A stretch of 64,000 bases of DNA from Melissococcus plutonius ATCC 35311 (GTDB lineage Bacteria > Bacillota > Bacilli > Lactobacillales > Enterococcaceae), in NCBI RefSeq assembly GCF_000270185.1, contig NC_015516.1:1039001-1103000 (forward strand), given 5' to 3'. The position numbers and the translations under genes were made by a program. The notes beneath the pieces were generated by a model. It was not told the origin of the DNA. It saw only the letters and a list, made by a program, of their open reading frames with translations, and ran no database searches. Positions 18,660 to 30,392 of this stretch are shown here, in pieces. Every line of letters begins with the position of its first letter. The first letter of the stretch is position 1.

Positions 18660-21600
18660 TTGAGTTTACAGTTTATTCGTGGGAAAATGACAGCTGATCT
18701 AGAAGAACCGCTCATTCAACAAGCGGTAAATTGGTTAGATCAGTCGGCTAATCATGAAGTTTTTTATTTGGTACCTAGACATATTGAATTTGAAAAAGAA
18801 ATTGATGTGTTAAAAAAAATTCGCCAAATGAACAGAGATACAATGATTGCTAGCACACGTCTACAGATTTTCAACTTTGATCGGCTTGCTTGGTATTATT
18901 TACGAGATACCTCTTATTATTCATCAAAACTTTTACCTGAGGCAGGTGCTGCCATGCTATTTAGACAGGTTTTATTAGAAAATGAGCAAGAATTACAAAT
19001 TTTTCAAGGAGAAATTACTAAGGAAGGATTTATTCAACAATTATTTGTTTTTTATCAAGAAATACAGGATGGAAATATTACGATTGATGAATTAGATACT
19101 TTTTTAACCCAATTGGATAAAGGAGCAAAAGAACAAGAATTACAAATAAAACTTAAAGATCTGGCATTAATTTTTACTAAATTTGAGGAGAAAGCAAAAA
19201 ATTATCAATTTGACACTAAAAAAATCGTTGAAAACTTAACAAAGTATTTAACAAATCAAAATCTAAGCCATGTTTCATTTTTAATTAGTGGATTCCATCA
19301 GTTCACAGCAAAAGAACTAGAACTCATTTGTCTACTGATTAAAAAGGCAGGTGAGGTAAAAATTTCTTTGCCTTTGGATCGTTCGTATACAAATTCTTTG
19401 CCTGAGCCAATGGATATATTTGCTGAAACTGGTACACTTTATTATCAATTTTATCAATTTGCACGCACAAATCGGGTACCTTTATTCACTGATTATGTGG
19501 TCAACGAATCTTCCTTAATTCCAACAACAGGTATTTGTCAATTGGAGAATTATTGGATTGCTGCACAAAAACAGTATTTTCCAAAAATGCAACAACAGAT
19601 TCTTGATAACTGTGTACAAATCTGGAAGGGTGAGAATGTCAAAGAAGAAATTTTGAGTGTTGCTTGTGAGATTCGTCGACTGGTTGCAGAAGAAGGCTAC
19701 CGATATAAGGACATTCAATTAATCACAAGAGATATGGCTTGCTATGAGAATTTATTAAAACCATTACTTGCTTTATATGATATTCCCATCTATCTTGATC
19801 ATGATCAAACAATGGAACAGCATCCCTTGGTGGAATGGATTCAATCTTTCTTTGCTATTTACAATTATAATTATCGCTACCGAGATATCTTGCGCTTTTT
19901 ACGTACGGAACTTTTTTTTCCAAAGGAAAATCAGAAATGGGAAACTATTGAGCAGTGGCAAGCGGCATGTAGAGAATGGCGTAATAAGGTAGATATAACT
20001 GAAAATGTCGTTTTAGCTTACGGGTATGAGGGAACCTATTGGTCTAGAAAACAAGATTGGTCATTTATACAATACGACTTTGAAGAGCATAAATTAGAGA
20101 ATACAAAACAAATTGAAGAAGATTCAAATGAAATTAGACAGAAGGTACAAAAATATCTACCAGTGTGCTTTAAAAAATTAAAAAAAGCCAAAAATGGATT
20201 GGAAGCTGCTAAAATTTTCCATCATTTTTTAATTGAGAGTGGTGTGAAGTATCAGATGAATCAATGGCGAATTCAGGCAATTGAAGCAGGAAATTTAGAA
20301 GAAGCAAAAAATCATGAACAAGTATGGACAGCACTTATGACTTTACTTGATGAGTATGTCGAAATTTATAAGAATGAACCGTTTTTCTTTGAAACTTTTC
20401 AAGAGATATTTACCAGTGGATTAGCAGGTATTAATTATAGTAGGATCCCAGCGACAATTGATCAAGTACAAGTTCGTTTGATTGATTTAACAAGAGCTGC
20501 TGCTGCAAAGGTAATATTTGCTATCGGTCTGACAGAAGAAGCTTTTCCAAAAAAAATTGAAAATAAAACATTACTTTCTGATGAAGAACGTCAATTGATA
20601 GATTTATATTTAGCGGATGATCAATTTTTAGCGAATAGTACAGAAAAAAAAATTGCTCAGGAACCCTTCATTGCTTATAAAATGTTGGTATCAGCGACTG
20701 AAAAATTGTATCTTACCTATCATTGTACAAAAGATACAAAACAAGAAATAAAATGTTCGCCTTATATTCGAAATATCCAACAAGCTTTTATGCTACCCAT
20801 TATAGAGAAACGAGAAGGATTACCGACAGATGATGAAGCTATCAGCTTAACGCATATCGGTACCTATCCTGCCTTGATTGGTGAATTAACACGATTAAAG
20901 CGACAAAATCAGGAAATAGGGGAACCCGTTTCTGGTTTTTGGTTAGCGATGGAGAAAGCATTAACCAGACAACCAGAAATCTCACAAACAGCTTCTTTTG
21001 TTTTTTCTAGCTTGGGCTACACAAATAATCCGGAAAATTTAACAGAAACATTTGCTGAAGCTTTATATGGTAAGCATATTTATACCTCTATTTCTCAAAT
21101 GGAAGCTTTTCATCATTGCCAATTTCAATACTTTTTACAATTTGGATTAAACTTAAAAGAACGGTTACTTTTCCAACTCACTTCAGCTGCAACTGGAGAA
21201 TTCTTTCATGAAGCCTTAGATCAATTTTTTAAATTGCTGATTCGTCAAAATAAATACTTACCTGATTTAACAGATGAAGAAGTAGCTAATTTTTCAGATA
21301 ATGTCTTAACGGCTGTACTAGATGAACCTAAATTTTCAATTTTAACTTCTTCAAATCGTATGAATTATTTACGTTATCAGTTGAGTCAAACAATTAAAAA
21401 AGTAAGTTGGGCACTAAAAAAACAGAGTCAGAAGAGTGGATTTTCCACCGTTCAAACAGAAATATTATTTGGTCAATTAGCTATTCAACAAGGTATTCCT
21501 GGTTTAGAACTTGCTTTAGAAAAGCAAGGTAAAATTAGCGTGCGAGGTAAAATTGATCGTGTAGATCAATTAATAACAAATGACCATGAAGTATACTTAG

Positions 21601-22268
21601 GTGTTATTGATTATAAATCAAGTCATCGAAAATTTAATATAACAGAAGTTTATTATGGTTTAGCGATGCAAATGTTGACCTATTTAGATGTGGCTTTAAT
21701 GGATGCTGTTCAATTGGTTGGAAAGACCGCAAAACCAGCTGGGTCATTTTATCTACATGTCCATAACCCTACACTTTCTTATGATACAACTGGAGCGATT
21801 GAGCAAAAATTGTTAAAAAAATATCAGTATGATGGGTTACTTATTAATGATTCAGAGCTATTGAATTACTTAGATAAAGAATTAGAAGAAAAAACCAGCT
21901 CTACCATTTTTCCAATTGAAGCATCTGCTAAAGGAATTATTAAACCAGGGAGAAAACAAGAAAATAAATTTGTCACAGAAATGGAATTACAATCATTATT
22001 GAAAAATAATCGTGAAAAAATAAAAAAAGCTGGAAATAAAATTATTAATGGTGAAATTCAAATGAATCCAGCTTATCAAGGGAAAGAGCGAATTGCTTGT
22101 CGGTTTTGTCAATTCAAAAGTATCTGTACCTTTGATACGATGCTAAAAGAGAATAACTATCATAAAATAGCAACCTTATCCAAGAAAGAAGTTATGGAAC
22201 GCTTATCAAAAGAAGGGATTGAATGTATAGATGATGGAAAAAAAGATTCCATTACGACCACAAAATGA
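18660..22268 (+). CDS. rexB: ATP-dependent nuclease subunit B (RexB/AddB)
   Basis: 1202 residues. N-terminal degenerate helicase-like part, and a C-terminal RecB-family nuclease domain with the motif GVIDYKSSHRKF. Four cysteines expected of the AddB iron-sulfur cluster are present: one in FHHCQFQYF near residue 818 and three in CRFCQFKSIC near residues 1147-1156. With RexA it processes double-strand breaks for RecA loading and recognises Chi. The start is TTG at 18660, with a weak GATGTGAG site. The 3' end overlaps rexA, so the subunits are translationally coupled. Confidence 0.92.
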   Translation: MSLQFIRGKMTADLEEPLIQQAVNWLDQSANHEVFYLVPRHIEFEKEIDVLKKIRQMNRDTMIASTRLQIFNFDRLAWYYLRDTSYYSSKLLPEAGAAMLFRQVLLENEQELQIFQGEITKEGFIQQLFVFYQEIQDGNITIDELDTFLTQLDKGAKEQELQIKLKDLALIFTKFEEKAKNYQFDTKKIVENLTKYLTNQNLSHVSFLISGFHQFTAKELELICLLIKKAGEVKISLPLDRSYTNSLPEPMDIFAETGTLYYQFYQFARTNRVPLFTDYVVNESSLIPTTGICQLENYWIAAQKQYFPKMQQQILDNCVQIWKGENVKEEILSVACEIRRLVAEEGYRYKDIQLITRDMACYENLLKPLLALYDIPIYLDHDQTMEQHPLVEWIQSFFAIYNYNYRYRDILRFLRTELFFPKENQKWETIEQWQAACREWRNKVDITENVVLAYGYEGTYWSRKQDWSFIQYDFEEHKLENTKQIEEDSNEIRQKVQKYLPVCFKKLKKAKNGLEAAKIFHHFLIESGVKYQMNQWRIQAIEAGNLEEAKNHEQVWTALMTLLDEYVEIYKNEPFFFETFQEIFTSGLAGINYSRIPATIDQVQVRLIDLTRAAAAKVIFAIGLTEEAFPKKIENKTLLSDEERQLIDLYLADDQFLANSTEKKIAQEPFIAYKMLVSATEKLYLTYHCTKDTKQEIKCSPYIRNIQQAFMLPIIEKREGLPTDDEAISLTHIGTYPALIGELTRLKRQNQEIGEPVSGFWLAMEKALTRQPEISQTASFVFSSLGYTNNPENLTETFAEALYGKHIYTSISQMEAFHHCQFQYFLQFGLNLKERLLFQLTSAATGEFFHEALDQFFKLLIRQNKYLPDLTDEEVANFSDNVLTAVLDEPKFSILTSSNRMNYLRYQLSQTIKKVSWALKKQSQKSGFSTVQTEILFGQLAIQQGIPGLELALEKQGKISVRGKIDRVDQLITNDHEVYLGVIDYKSSHRKFNITEVYYGLAMQMLTYLDVALMDAVQLVGKTAKPAGSFYLHVHNPTLSYDTTGAIEQKLLKKYQYDGLLINDSELLNYLDKELEEKTSSTIFPIEASAKGIIKPGRKQENKFVTEMELQSLLKNNREKIKKAGNKIINGEIQMNPAYQGKERIACRFCQFKSICTFDTMLKENNYHKIATLSKKEVMERLSKEGIECIDDGKKDSITTTK

Positions 22269-25200
22269 GTCCTTCACGAATAGTCAGTGGCAAGCTATTT
22301 TTGATGGTAACTCAAATATTCTGGTTTCTGCTTCTGCCGGTTCTGGTAAAACCACTGTCTTGGTACGAAGAATCATTGAAAAGATAAGGAATGGTAGCCA
22401 AATTGATCGCTTGCTGGTTGTTACTTATACTGAAGCTGCAGCCAAGGAAATGAAAGAGAGAATTCAGATTGCTCTCCAACAAGCGATTAACAGCGAACCA
22501 GACCTAGCAAGACGACAGCATCTTCTCAGACAATTATCTTTATTACCAATGGCTTCTATTAGCACATTGCATGCGTTTTGTTTAACTGTCATTCGGCGCT
22601 TTTATTATTTAATTGAAATAAATCCTGTTTTTCGTTTATTGACAGACGAGACAGAAACCCTGCTATTAAAAGAGGATGTCTGGGAAGTGGTTAGAGAGAA
22701 GTATTATGAAAAAGACCAAGAATTATTTTATCAACTGACGGCTAATTTTTCTAATGATCGTAGTGATGATGGCTTGACCCAATTAATTTTTGCTCTATAT
22801 GATTTCGCCAAGGTAAATCCTGATCCAATTGATTGGTTAGAGCAATTAACAACAAGTTATCAAATTGAAAATGATTTAGGAGAAACCTTCTTATACAAAA
22901 AATATTTGAAACAAGATATCTTAACAAAACTAACACGAGTAAATCAATACTATGAAGAATGTTTCAGATGGCTACCGAAACTACCGGAAGAGGAAAAATT
23001 ATTAAAATTAAAACAATTAATCTTAAAAGAGCAAGAACAAGCAAAACAATTAATGAATTATTTAAGTAGTAATCAATTAGAAGCCGCCTATCAGTTTTCC
23101 TTAACCATGGGTTTTGACCGTTATCCAAGCATTCGAGATGAAGAATTAAAATCAATTGCAAATCAGGTAAAAGAATTAAGAGAGAGAAACAAAAAAATAA
23201 TTAAAGAACTATTAATCCAATTATTTGCCTTATCACCCCAAGAAATGAAAGAAGTGATGAAACAGACAATACCCATTGTTCAAAAACTGAGTGATGTAGA
23301 AAAAGAGTTTATTAAAGCTTACACAGAAGAAAAAGCTAAGAAAAACTTGGTAGATTTTAACGATCTAGAACATTTTACTTTAGCTATTTTGGCTAAAAAG
23401 ACAAAAAAAGGTTGGGTACCGACAGAGGCCTCTGATTATTATCGTGATAAATTTGAAGAAGTTTTGGTTGATGAATACCAAGATATTAATCGCCTACAAG
23501 AAACGATTCTTAGCTGGTTGAAAAAACCAGAAGAGACGACGGGAAATCTTTTTATGGTAGGGGATGTAAAACAATCTATCTATTCTTTTCGTTTAGCCGA
23601 TCCAACATTATTTATTGAAAAATATCATCAATATGGACAAAATAAAGATGGAAAACGAATTATTTTAGCTGAAAATTTTCGTTCTAGAAAAAATATTTTA
23701 GATTTTACAAACCTAATTTTTCAACAATTAATGGATGGGTCTATTGGACAAATTCCTTATGATCAGTCTGCACAGTTGATTGCAGGAGCAAAACAATTTT
23801 TGACAGCTGAAGATCATCAAGAGAATCAATATGATACAGAACTTTTAATTTATGAAAAGAAAAAAGAATTAGAAAATGAATTCGAAGAAAAATCAAGCTT
23901 AGGGATGTCTTTACAAGCTTCTGAGTGGGTGATTGAAGATAAAACTGAAGGAGAATTGTATGTTGTCGCTTTAAAAATTAAAGAATTAGTGGACACTAAC
24001 TATATAATTTATGATAAAAAATTACAAACAAATCGTCCAGTTACTTATCAAGATATTGTTTTACTAACACCTACCAAGAAAAACAACCTAACGATTCTCG
24101 AAGTTTTCAAAGCAGTCGGTATTCCAATACAGGTAAATGATGTACAAAATTATTTTCAAGCAACAGAAATTCGTATTATGATTGCTTTATTGCAGATTAT
24201 TGATAATCCCTATCAAGATATTCCTTTTGTTGCTGTATTGCGTTCACCAATTGTTGAATTGACAGAAAATGAGTTGACAATAATTCGTCTAGTAAACAAA
24301 AAAGGCAATTATTACGAAGCATTTTTACAGTTTAATCAAATAACAGATTCAACATTTTCTGTATTGCAACAAAAAACAAAAAAATTTGCAGAACAATTAG
24401 AAAAATGGCGAGAAATTGCTCATAAAAATCAATTAGCTATTTTATTATGGACCATTTATCAAGATACATCTTATTTATATTATGTTGGTGGTATGCCTGC
24501 GGGAAAACAACGGCAAGCAAACTTATATGCCTTGGTCGATCGAGCAGCTGCTTATGAAAAAACCAGTTTTCGTGGATTGTTTCAATTTATTCGTTTTGTT
24601 GAAAAGATGCAGGAAAAAAATAAAGACTTGGCGGAACCAACTATTTTAGCTGAGGAAAATGCTGTACATGTTATGACGATTCATGCAAGTAAAGGATTAG
24701 AATTTCCAATTGTTTTTGTATTAGATATGACGAAGGAATTTAATTTAGGAGATTTAAATGAACGATTTATTTTTGATGAGCAATTAGGAATTGGTGTCCG
24801 TTTGCTTCATGAAAAAAATCGTATTTTATATGATACTTATCCATTTTTGGCAATTCGTCAAAGAAAACTGCATAAGCTTTTATCTGAAGAAATGCGAAAA
24901 CTGTATGTTGCTTTGACAAGAGCAGAGCAGAAATTATTTTTAGTTGGTTCGTATAATGATCAAGAGGCATTATGGAAAGAATGGTTAAAAGTAGCGGATG
25001 TTGACTCAGTTGTTTTACCAATTGAAAATCGTTTACAAAGTAAAGGAAATTTGATGAATTGGGTAGGAATGGCACTGATTCGCCATCGTAAAATGAACGA
25101 ATATCAAACTGAACAGCCCATTAATAAGGTATCTGAAATCTATGATCATCAAGCAAACTTTACACTTACATTCTTTACAAAAAACAGGATTCAAGAGGCT

Positions 25201-26084
25201 TTTAAACAACGAGAAATGGAACAAGAGAAGAAAGAGAAAAAAGTTTTAGCCAAGGCAGCTTCAAAAGAAATTGTTCAAAAAGGATTAAAAAATTAAATTA
25301 TCAGTACCCTTATGAAATTGCTGAACACACTACCAGTTATCAATCTGTTTCAGAAATTAAACGTGTCTTTGATGATCCAAACAATCAAGAAATTGGAAAA
25401 ATGGAATGGCAAGCAGATAATAGGATGGCGCCTCATACATTAATTGTCAATCGTGCAGTAGAAGCAACCCTTCCTCAACCAAAATTTATCGAAACGATGG
25501 AACAACCTTCAACTGCAGAGGTAGGAATAGCTACACATCAATTGTTACAAAAGATGGACTTATCTGAAACACCCTCTGTGGAACAATTAACCGTTTTATT
25601 GATGGAATTGGTAGAGACAAAGGTAATAACTTTAGCTGTTGCTGATCGGGTAAATGTCAATCAAATTGTTGAGTTTTATCAAACAGAATTAGGAATCGAA
25701 ATTTTAACAAATTACCAAAACGTTCATCGGGAAAAACCGTTTTCCATGCTTATTCCGGCCGATGAATTAATTAAGGATTATCCTAAAAATAGTATGGATG
25801 ATTTATTAATTCACGGAATCATTGATGGGTATTTAGAAAAAGAAGATAGTTGTTTACTTTACGATTATAAAACAGATCATATCTACCTAAACAATGAAAA
25901 AGAAGAATTGCAAAAAATAATTAAAAAATATCGTGGACAATTGAATCTATATAAAAAAGCATTACAACAAGCAATGAACAAACCTGTTAAGGGCATTTAT
26001 TTGATCCTATTATCCATTGGTAAAATTATTGATATGGAAACCGAAGAGATAGTCGAAATGACACAACCTATGAAATCAAATTAA
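22231..26084 (+). pseudogene. rexA: ATP-dependent helicase/nuclease subunit A (RexA/AddA), frameshifted
   Basis: The first 1021 residues contain Walker A SASAGSGKTT, Walker B VDEYQDIN and the other UvrD motifs. The reading frame then stops at TAA 25294-25296. Translation in the -1 frame continues without a break (LNYQYPYEIAEHTTSYQSV onward) to 26084. It includes the C-terminal nuclease motif LYDYKTD. The break is at A6 (25287-25292); one extra A, or a -1 shift on A-AAA-AAT, restores a ~1284-residue protein. Without the second part the nuclease domain is lost. It could be a sequencing error, a true lesion or a recoding site. Confidence 0.85.
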
Positions 26085-26258
26085 CTTAATTGTTATAGAA
26101 AATAACCCCATTTGCTGTACCAATTTAGCATTTCTTTTTTTTCAAAAATGATAGCAATGTTTTATAGATAGCGAAATTATAAAGGCTTTGTTTATTATTT
26201 TTATCTATTTTGTTCTATAAGATCGATGTATTGATGCCATTTGAGAAAAGATTTATAG

Positions 26259-26287
26259 TTGACCAATCCCTTATCTTCTTGTACACT
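26259..26287 (+). promoter_or_regulatory. Promoter of the pheS T-box transcript
   Basis: TTGACC (26259-26264), a 17-base spacer and TACACT (26282-26287). Transcription would start near 26294, immediately before the T-box leader. Confidence 0.65.
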
Positions 26288-26289
26288 GA

Positions 26290-26562
26290 ACGAAAGAGAA
26301 ATGATAGTAAAAACATTGATGGGAACAAGTAATTTGGCTGAGATACGCTAGGGAAAATTTGCCTTGACTGAAAGCAAATTGTATATTCAAAAAATGAAAT
26401 TCACTTCCAGAGTTGTTTGTTATCTTTTAAAAGAAACAAATCGGTTAGGACCGTTATTCCAATTAAGTGCGCAACTCAGCTGCCTAGTTTTGGCTGGTCG
26501 GAGTTACGAAGTAGGATGGTACCACGAACGCTCGTTCCTTTTTTGGGAATGAGTGTTTTTAT
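26290..26562 (+). ncRNA. T-box leader (tRNA-Phe-sensing riboswitch) of pheST
   Basis: The conserved T-box core GGATGGTACCACG occurs at 26514-26526, directly before a terminator hairpin. A TTC codon near 26399-26401, within the specifier-loop region (AAATTCACTTCCAGA), would decode uncharged tRNA-Phe, in agreement with the downstream pheS and pheT. Uncharged tRNA should stabilise the antiterminator and allow readthrough. A 62-residue open frame overlapping this leader is not a gene. Confidence 0.88.
26527..26560 (+). terminator. Regulated terminator of the pheST T-box
   Basis: A GC-containing stem (26527-26538 with 26545-26557, some G-U pairs) followed by T5. Its 5' side is adjacent to the T-box sequence that forms the alternative antiterminator. 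Confidence 0.8.
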
Positions 26563-26615
26563 TTATCGAATAACGTTAATGATTAGCAGATAAAATAAAG
26601 AAAGGAATCAATCAC

Positions 26616-27662
26616 ATGCTATTACAAAAGCAGTTAGAAATTTTACATGATGAAACATTAAAATCAATCAAAACTTCACAATCTTTAACAAAATTAAATC
26701 AAATTCGAGTAGAAATTTTGGGAAAAAAGGGTCCTATTACAGAAATTCTTAGAGGAATGAAAAACTTATCTGCAAAAGAGCGACCAATGGTGGGAAGCTT
26801 TGCCAATAATGTTCGAGATTTACTTGTACAAGCCATTGAGGAAAGAAAAGAAGTGCTAGAACAAGAAGCTTTAGAACAGTCATTAGCAAAGGAGACTTTG
26901 GATGTAACTTTGCCTGGAAAACAAATGAAACAGGGAACAAGACATATTATCTCACAAGTTATTGAGGAAATCGAAGATATCTTTATCGGCATGGGCTATC
27001 AAGTGATTGATGGTTATGAAGTAGAATCAGATTATTATAACTTTGAGCGAATGAATCTACCAAAAGAACATCCTGCTAGAGATATGCAAGATACATTCTA
27101 TATTTCAAATGAAATACTAATCCGTACCCATACTTCACCTATTCAGGCACGTACAATGGAAAAACATGATTTTTCAAAAGGTGCTCTGCGTATGATTTCT
27201 CCAGGAAAAGTTTTTCGAAGAGATACCGATGATGCAACACATAGTCATCAATTTCATCAAATTGAAGGTTTGGTTATTGATAAAAATGTGACTATGGGAG
27301 ATTTAAAAGGCACCTTAGAAATTATGATGAAAAAGATGTTTGGTAAAGATCGACGTATTCGTTTGCGACCTAGTTACTTTCCATTTACTGAACCTTCTGT
27401 AGAAGTCGATGTTAGTTGCTTTAAATGTGAAGGCGATGGATGTGGCGTTTGTAAGCAAACTGGTTGGATTGAAATACTAGGTGCTGGTATGGTTCATCCA
27501 AATGTACTAGCAATGTCAGGAATTGATGCAAAAGAATATAGTGGCTTTGCATTTGGATTAGGTCCCGATCGAATTGCTATGCTTCGTTATGGTGTCAATG
27601 ATATTCGAAGTTTTTATCAGAATGATCTTCGGTTTTTAGGTCAATTTAAAGTAAAGGAGTAA
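26616..27662 (+). CDS. pheS: Phenylalanyl-tRNA synthetase alpha subunit
   Basis: 348 residues. N-terminal coiled coil that binds tRNA (residues ~1-90), then class II synthetase motifs 2 ([19 protein letters not shown]) and 3 ([16 protein letters not shown]). The Cys-rich segment [12 protein letters not shown], usual in PheS, is present. It charges tRNA-Phe as an alpha2-beta2 enzyme with PheT. The start is ATG after AAAGGA. It is separated from pheT by 4 bases and controlled by the T-box upstream. Confidence 0.96.
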   Translation: MLLQKQLEILHDETLKSIKTSQSLTKLNQIRVEILGKKGPITEILRGMKNLSAKERPMVGSFANNVRDLLVQAIEERKEVLEQEALEQSLAKETLDVTLPGKQMKQGTRHIISQVIEEIEDIFIGMGYQVIDGYEVESDYYNFERMNLPKEHPARDMQDTFYISNEILIRTHTSPIQARTMEKHDFSKGALRMISPGKVFRRDTDDATHSHQFHQIEGLVIDKNVTMGDLKGTLEIMMKKMFGKDRRIRLRPSYFPFTEPSVEVDVSCFKCEGDGCGVCKQTGWIEILGAGMVHPNVLAMSGIDAKEYSGFAFGLGPDRIAMLRYGVNDIRSFYQNDLRFLGQFKVKE

Positions 27663-27666
27663 AAAA

Positions 27667-30083
27667 ATGTTTGTTTCTTATAAATGGTTAGGTGAATATT
27701 TAGATCTTTCAAAAGTTCCTGTAAAAGAATTAGCAGATCAGTTATCTTTAACTGGATTAGAAGTAGAGGGGATTCGATTTCCAAGTGAAGGACTTAAAAA
27801 AATTATTGTCGGTGAGGTGAAAGAATGTGTCCCTCATAATAATTCCGACCATCTGTTTATTTGCCAAGTAGATATTGGTGAAGAAGAATTAACACAAATT
27901 GTTTGCGGTGCGCCAAATATAAAGGCTGGCATTAAAGTCATTGTTGCTTTACCAGGTGCTCGTATTTCAAATAATATAAAAATAAAAAAGGAAAAGTTCG
28001 TGGTGAAGTCTCTAATGGCATGATTTGTTCATTGCAAGAAATCGGCTATATGGAAAGCGTAGTACCTAAAGAATTTGCAGATGGGATTTACTATCTTCCA
28101 TTTGAAGCAGTTAACGGAGAAGCCGTTTTTCCATATTTAGAGATGGATGATGCCATTATTGAATTAGCCATTACTCCTAATCGCGCAGATGCTTTAAGCA
28201 TACGGGGAGTTGCTTATGAGGTAGGTGCCATTTATCGTCAAACGCCTAGTTTTGAAGAACCTAAATTGCAAGAAGATTCAACAGAGACAGTTGATCAATA
28301 TTTAACAGTAGAAGTAGCGGATCAACATGATACACCTGCTTATCAAATACGAATCATCAAAGATGTAAAAATTGCTGAAAGCCCATTGTGGTTACAGACC
28401 CATTTAATGAATGAGGGAATTCGTCCAATTAATAATGTTGTTGATGTTACAAACTATATTCTTTTACTTTTCGGTCAACCATTACATGCTTTTGATTATC
28501 ATAAATTACAAAGTAAAAAAATAGTTGTTCAACGTGGCAAAGAAAAAGAAGAATTTGTAACATTAGATGGTGAATTAAGAGAGTTATCATCAGAAAATAT
28601 TGTTGTTACAAATGGAAATGTACCAGTTGCTTTAGCTGGTATTATGGGGGGAAAAAATTCTGAAGTTACTTCTGAAACAACTACGATTGCACTTGAAGCT
28701 GCTTTATTTGATTCTGTGATGATTCGTCAAACTTCTAAAATGTTTAATTTACGTAGCGAATCTTCCAATCGGTTTGAAAAAGGAATTAATCAAGCAACGA
28801 TTAATCTGGCTTGTGATACTGCAGCAGCATTAATTGCTGAATTAGCTGGTGGAACAGTAATAGCTGGAAGAGAAATTGGTACTGAAGTTAACGCACAGGC
28901 AGTAACCATTCCAATCTCCTTAAAACGAATTAATGACTATTTAGGTACAGAATTGACAGAAACAACGGTGAGTGAAATTTTTGATACATTAGGCTTTTCA
29001 TATATTATAAAAAATAATAATTATCAGGTAACAGTTCCGCCACGTCGTTGGGATATTGCAATTGAGGCAGATTTAATTGAGGAAGTAGCTAGAATTTATG
29101 GTTATGATCGGTTACCAACTACCTTACCAAAGGGTGAAACACTTCTTGGTAGCTTAACGCCAAGTCAGGCACTTATTCGTCAATTTAAAGCTATTTTGGA
29201 AGGGCAAGGATTAAGTGAAGTAATTAGTTATGCTTTAACGACCGAGGAAAAGTCAAAACAATTTATGATGAAAAGTAGCTTACCAACCAGTTTACAATGG
29301 CCAATGAGCCAAGATCGTTCTCATTTACGAATGAACTTGATTTCAGGGCTGTTGGATGATATTGCCTATAATGTGGCTCGAAAAAATAATAGTATCGAGT
29401 TTTATGAGGTGGGACGTGTATTTTATCAGAATGAGGATTCATTAAAGAATCTTCCTTATGAAGAAAATCACTTGGCAATGGCTTTAACAGGCAATAGAGA
29501 AGAGAAAGATTGGCAAACACAAGCAGTATCTGTTGATTTTTATACCTTAAAAGGCATTATTGAAACATTGTTTGAAGCTGCTGGAATTCATGTTGTTTAT
29601 CAAGCGACAAAAGATATACCTGAATTACATCCAGGTCGGACTGCATTTATTTATTTAGAAGATCAGATGATTGGCTTTATCGGGCAAGTGCATCCAGCTT
29701 TAGAAAAACAATACAATATTCCTACAACATATGTTGCTGAACTCAATCTATTTGCAATGATGCAAATGAGGAATCAGACAAAAATGATGGCTCCTATTTC
29801 AAAATTCCCAGCAGTAAACCGAGATATTGCTTTATTGGTTGATAAAACAATAACCAATCAAGAGATTATTAATGTCATTAAACAATACGCTGGTAAATAT
29901 TTGGCAAATATTGAGATATTTGATGTGTATCAAGGAAGTCGTATTGAAGCAGATAAAAAGTCGATGGCTTATAGCTTAACATTTATAAACGATGAAGCTA
30001 CATTGACGGATGAGGTAATCAACCATTCAATGGAAAAAATTGAAAAAGGCTTGATAGAAAACTTAGCTGTTGTCATTCGTTAA
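27667..30083 (+). pseudogene. pheT: Phenylalanyl-tRNA synthetase beta subunit, frameshifted in this sequence
   Basis: Two frames together give a complete ~805-residue PheT. The first frame covers the N-terminal tRNA-binding (EMAP-like) domain and ends at TGA 28021-28023. The second continues at [15 protein letters not shown], followed by the B3/B4 editing, B5 and catalytic-like domains and the C-terminal anticodon-binding domain. The switch falls at A6 (27984-27989). One added A, or a -1 shift at A-AAA-AAG, rejoins it as [12 protein letters not shown]. PheT is essential, so a complete protein must be made. The label pseudogene describes only the sequence as given. Confidence 0.88.
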
Positions 30084-30185
30084 GATAATTTTAAAATAAA
30101 ATGTAACAAAAGAAAATCAGTTACTCTATCTGTTCACTATCCAGCTTTCAAAATGATAATGACTATCTCTTTTGTTATTAAAGTT

Positions 30186-30248
30186 AAATAAGATGAATTA
30201 TATACAAGTTAGTAAGGCTATTTTTGTTATAATTCATCTTATTTTTTT
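30186..30248 (+). terminator. Terminator after pheT
   Basis: A 17-bp stem (30186-30202 with 30228-30244), a 25-base loop and a T7 tail. The rest of the ~300-base gap before murI shows nothing else. Confidence 0.7.
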
Positions 30249-30392
30249 GCTCAGTGAATGGCAGTATATTTTTATGAATGGTAGATTTATTAATTTTTGC
30301 TAGTATTTAATGATTCATTTTAAAGATAAATTGACAAGTAGATAAAAAAAAGAGAAAATAAAAATACTAAAAAATATAAGGGTTTGATAATT

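Noticed and set aside
26364-26552. A 62-codon open frame before pheS
   Set aside because: It lies inside the T-box leader and includes the conserved T-box sequence; it has no ribosome site.
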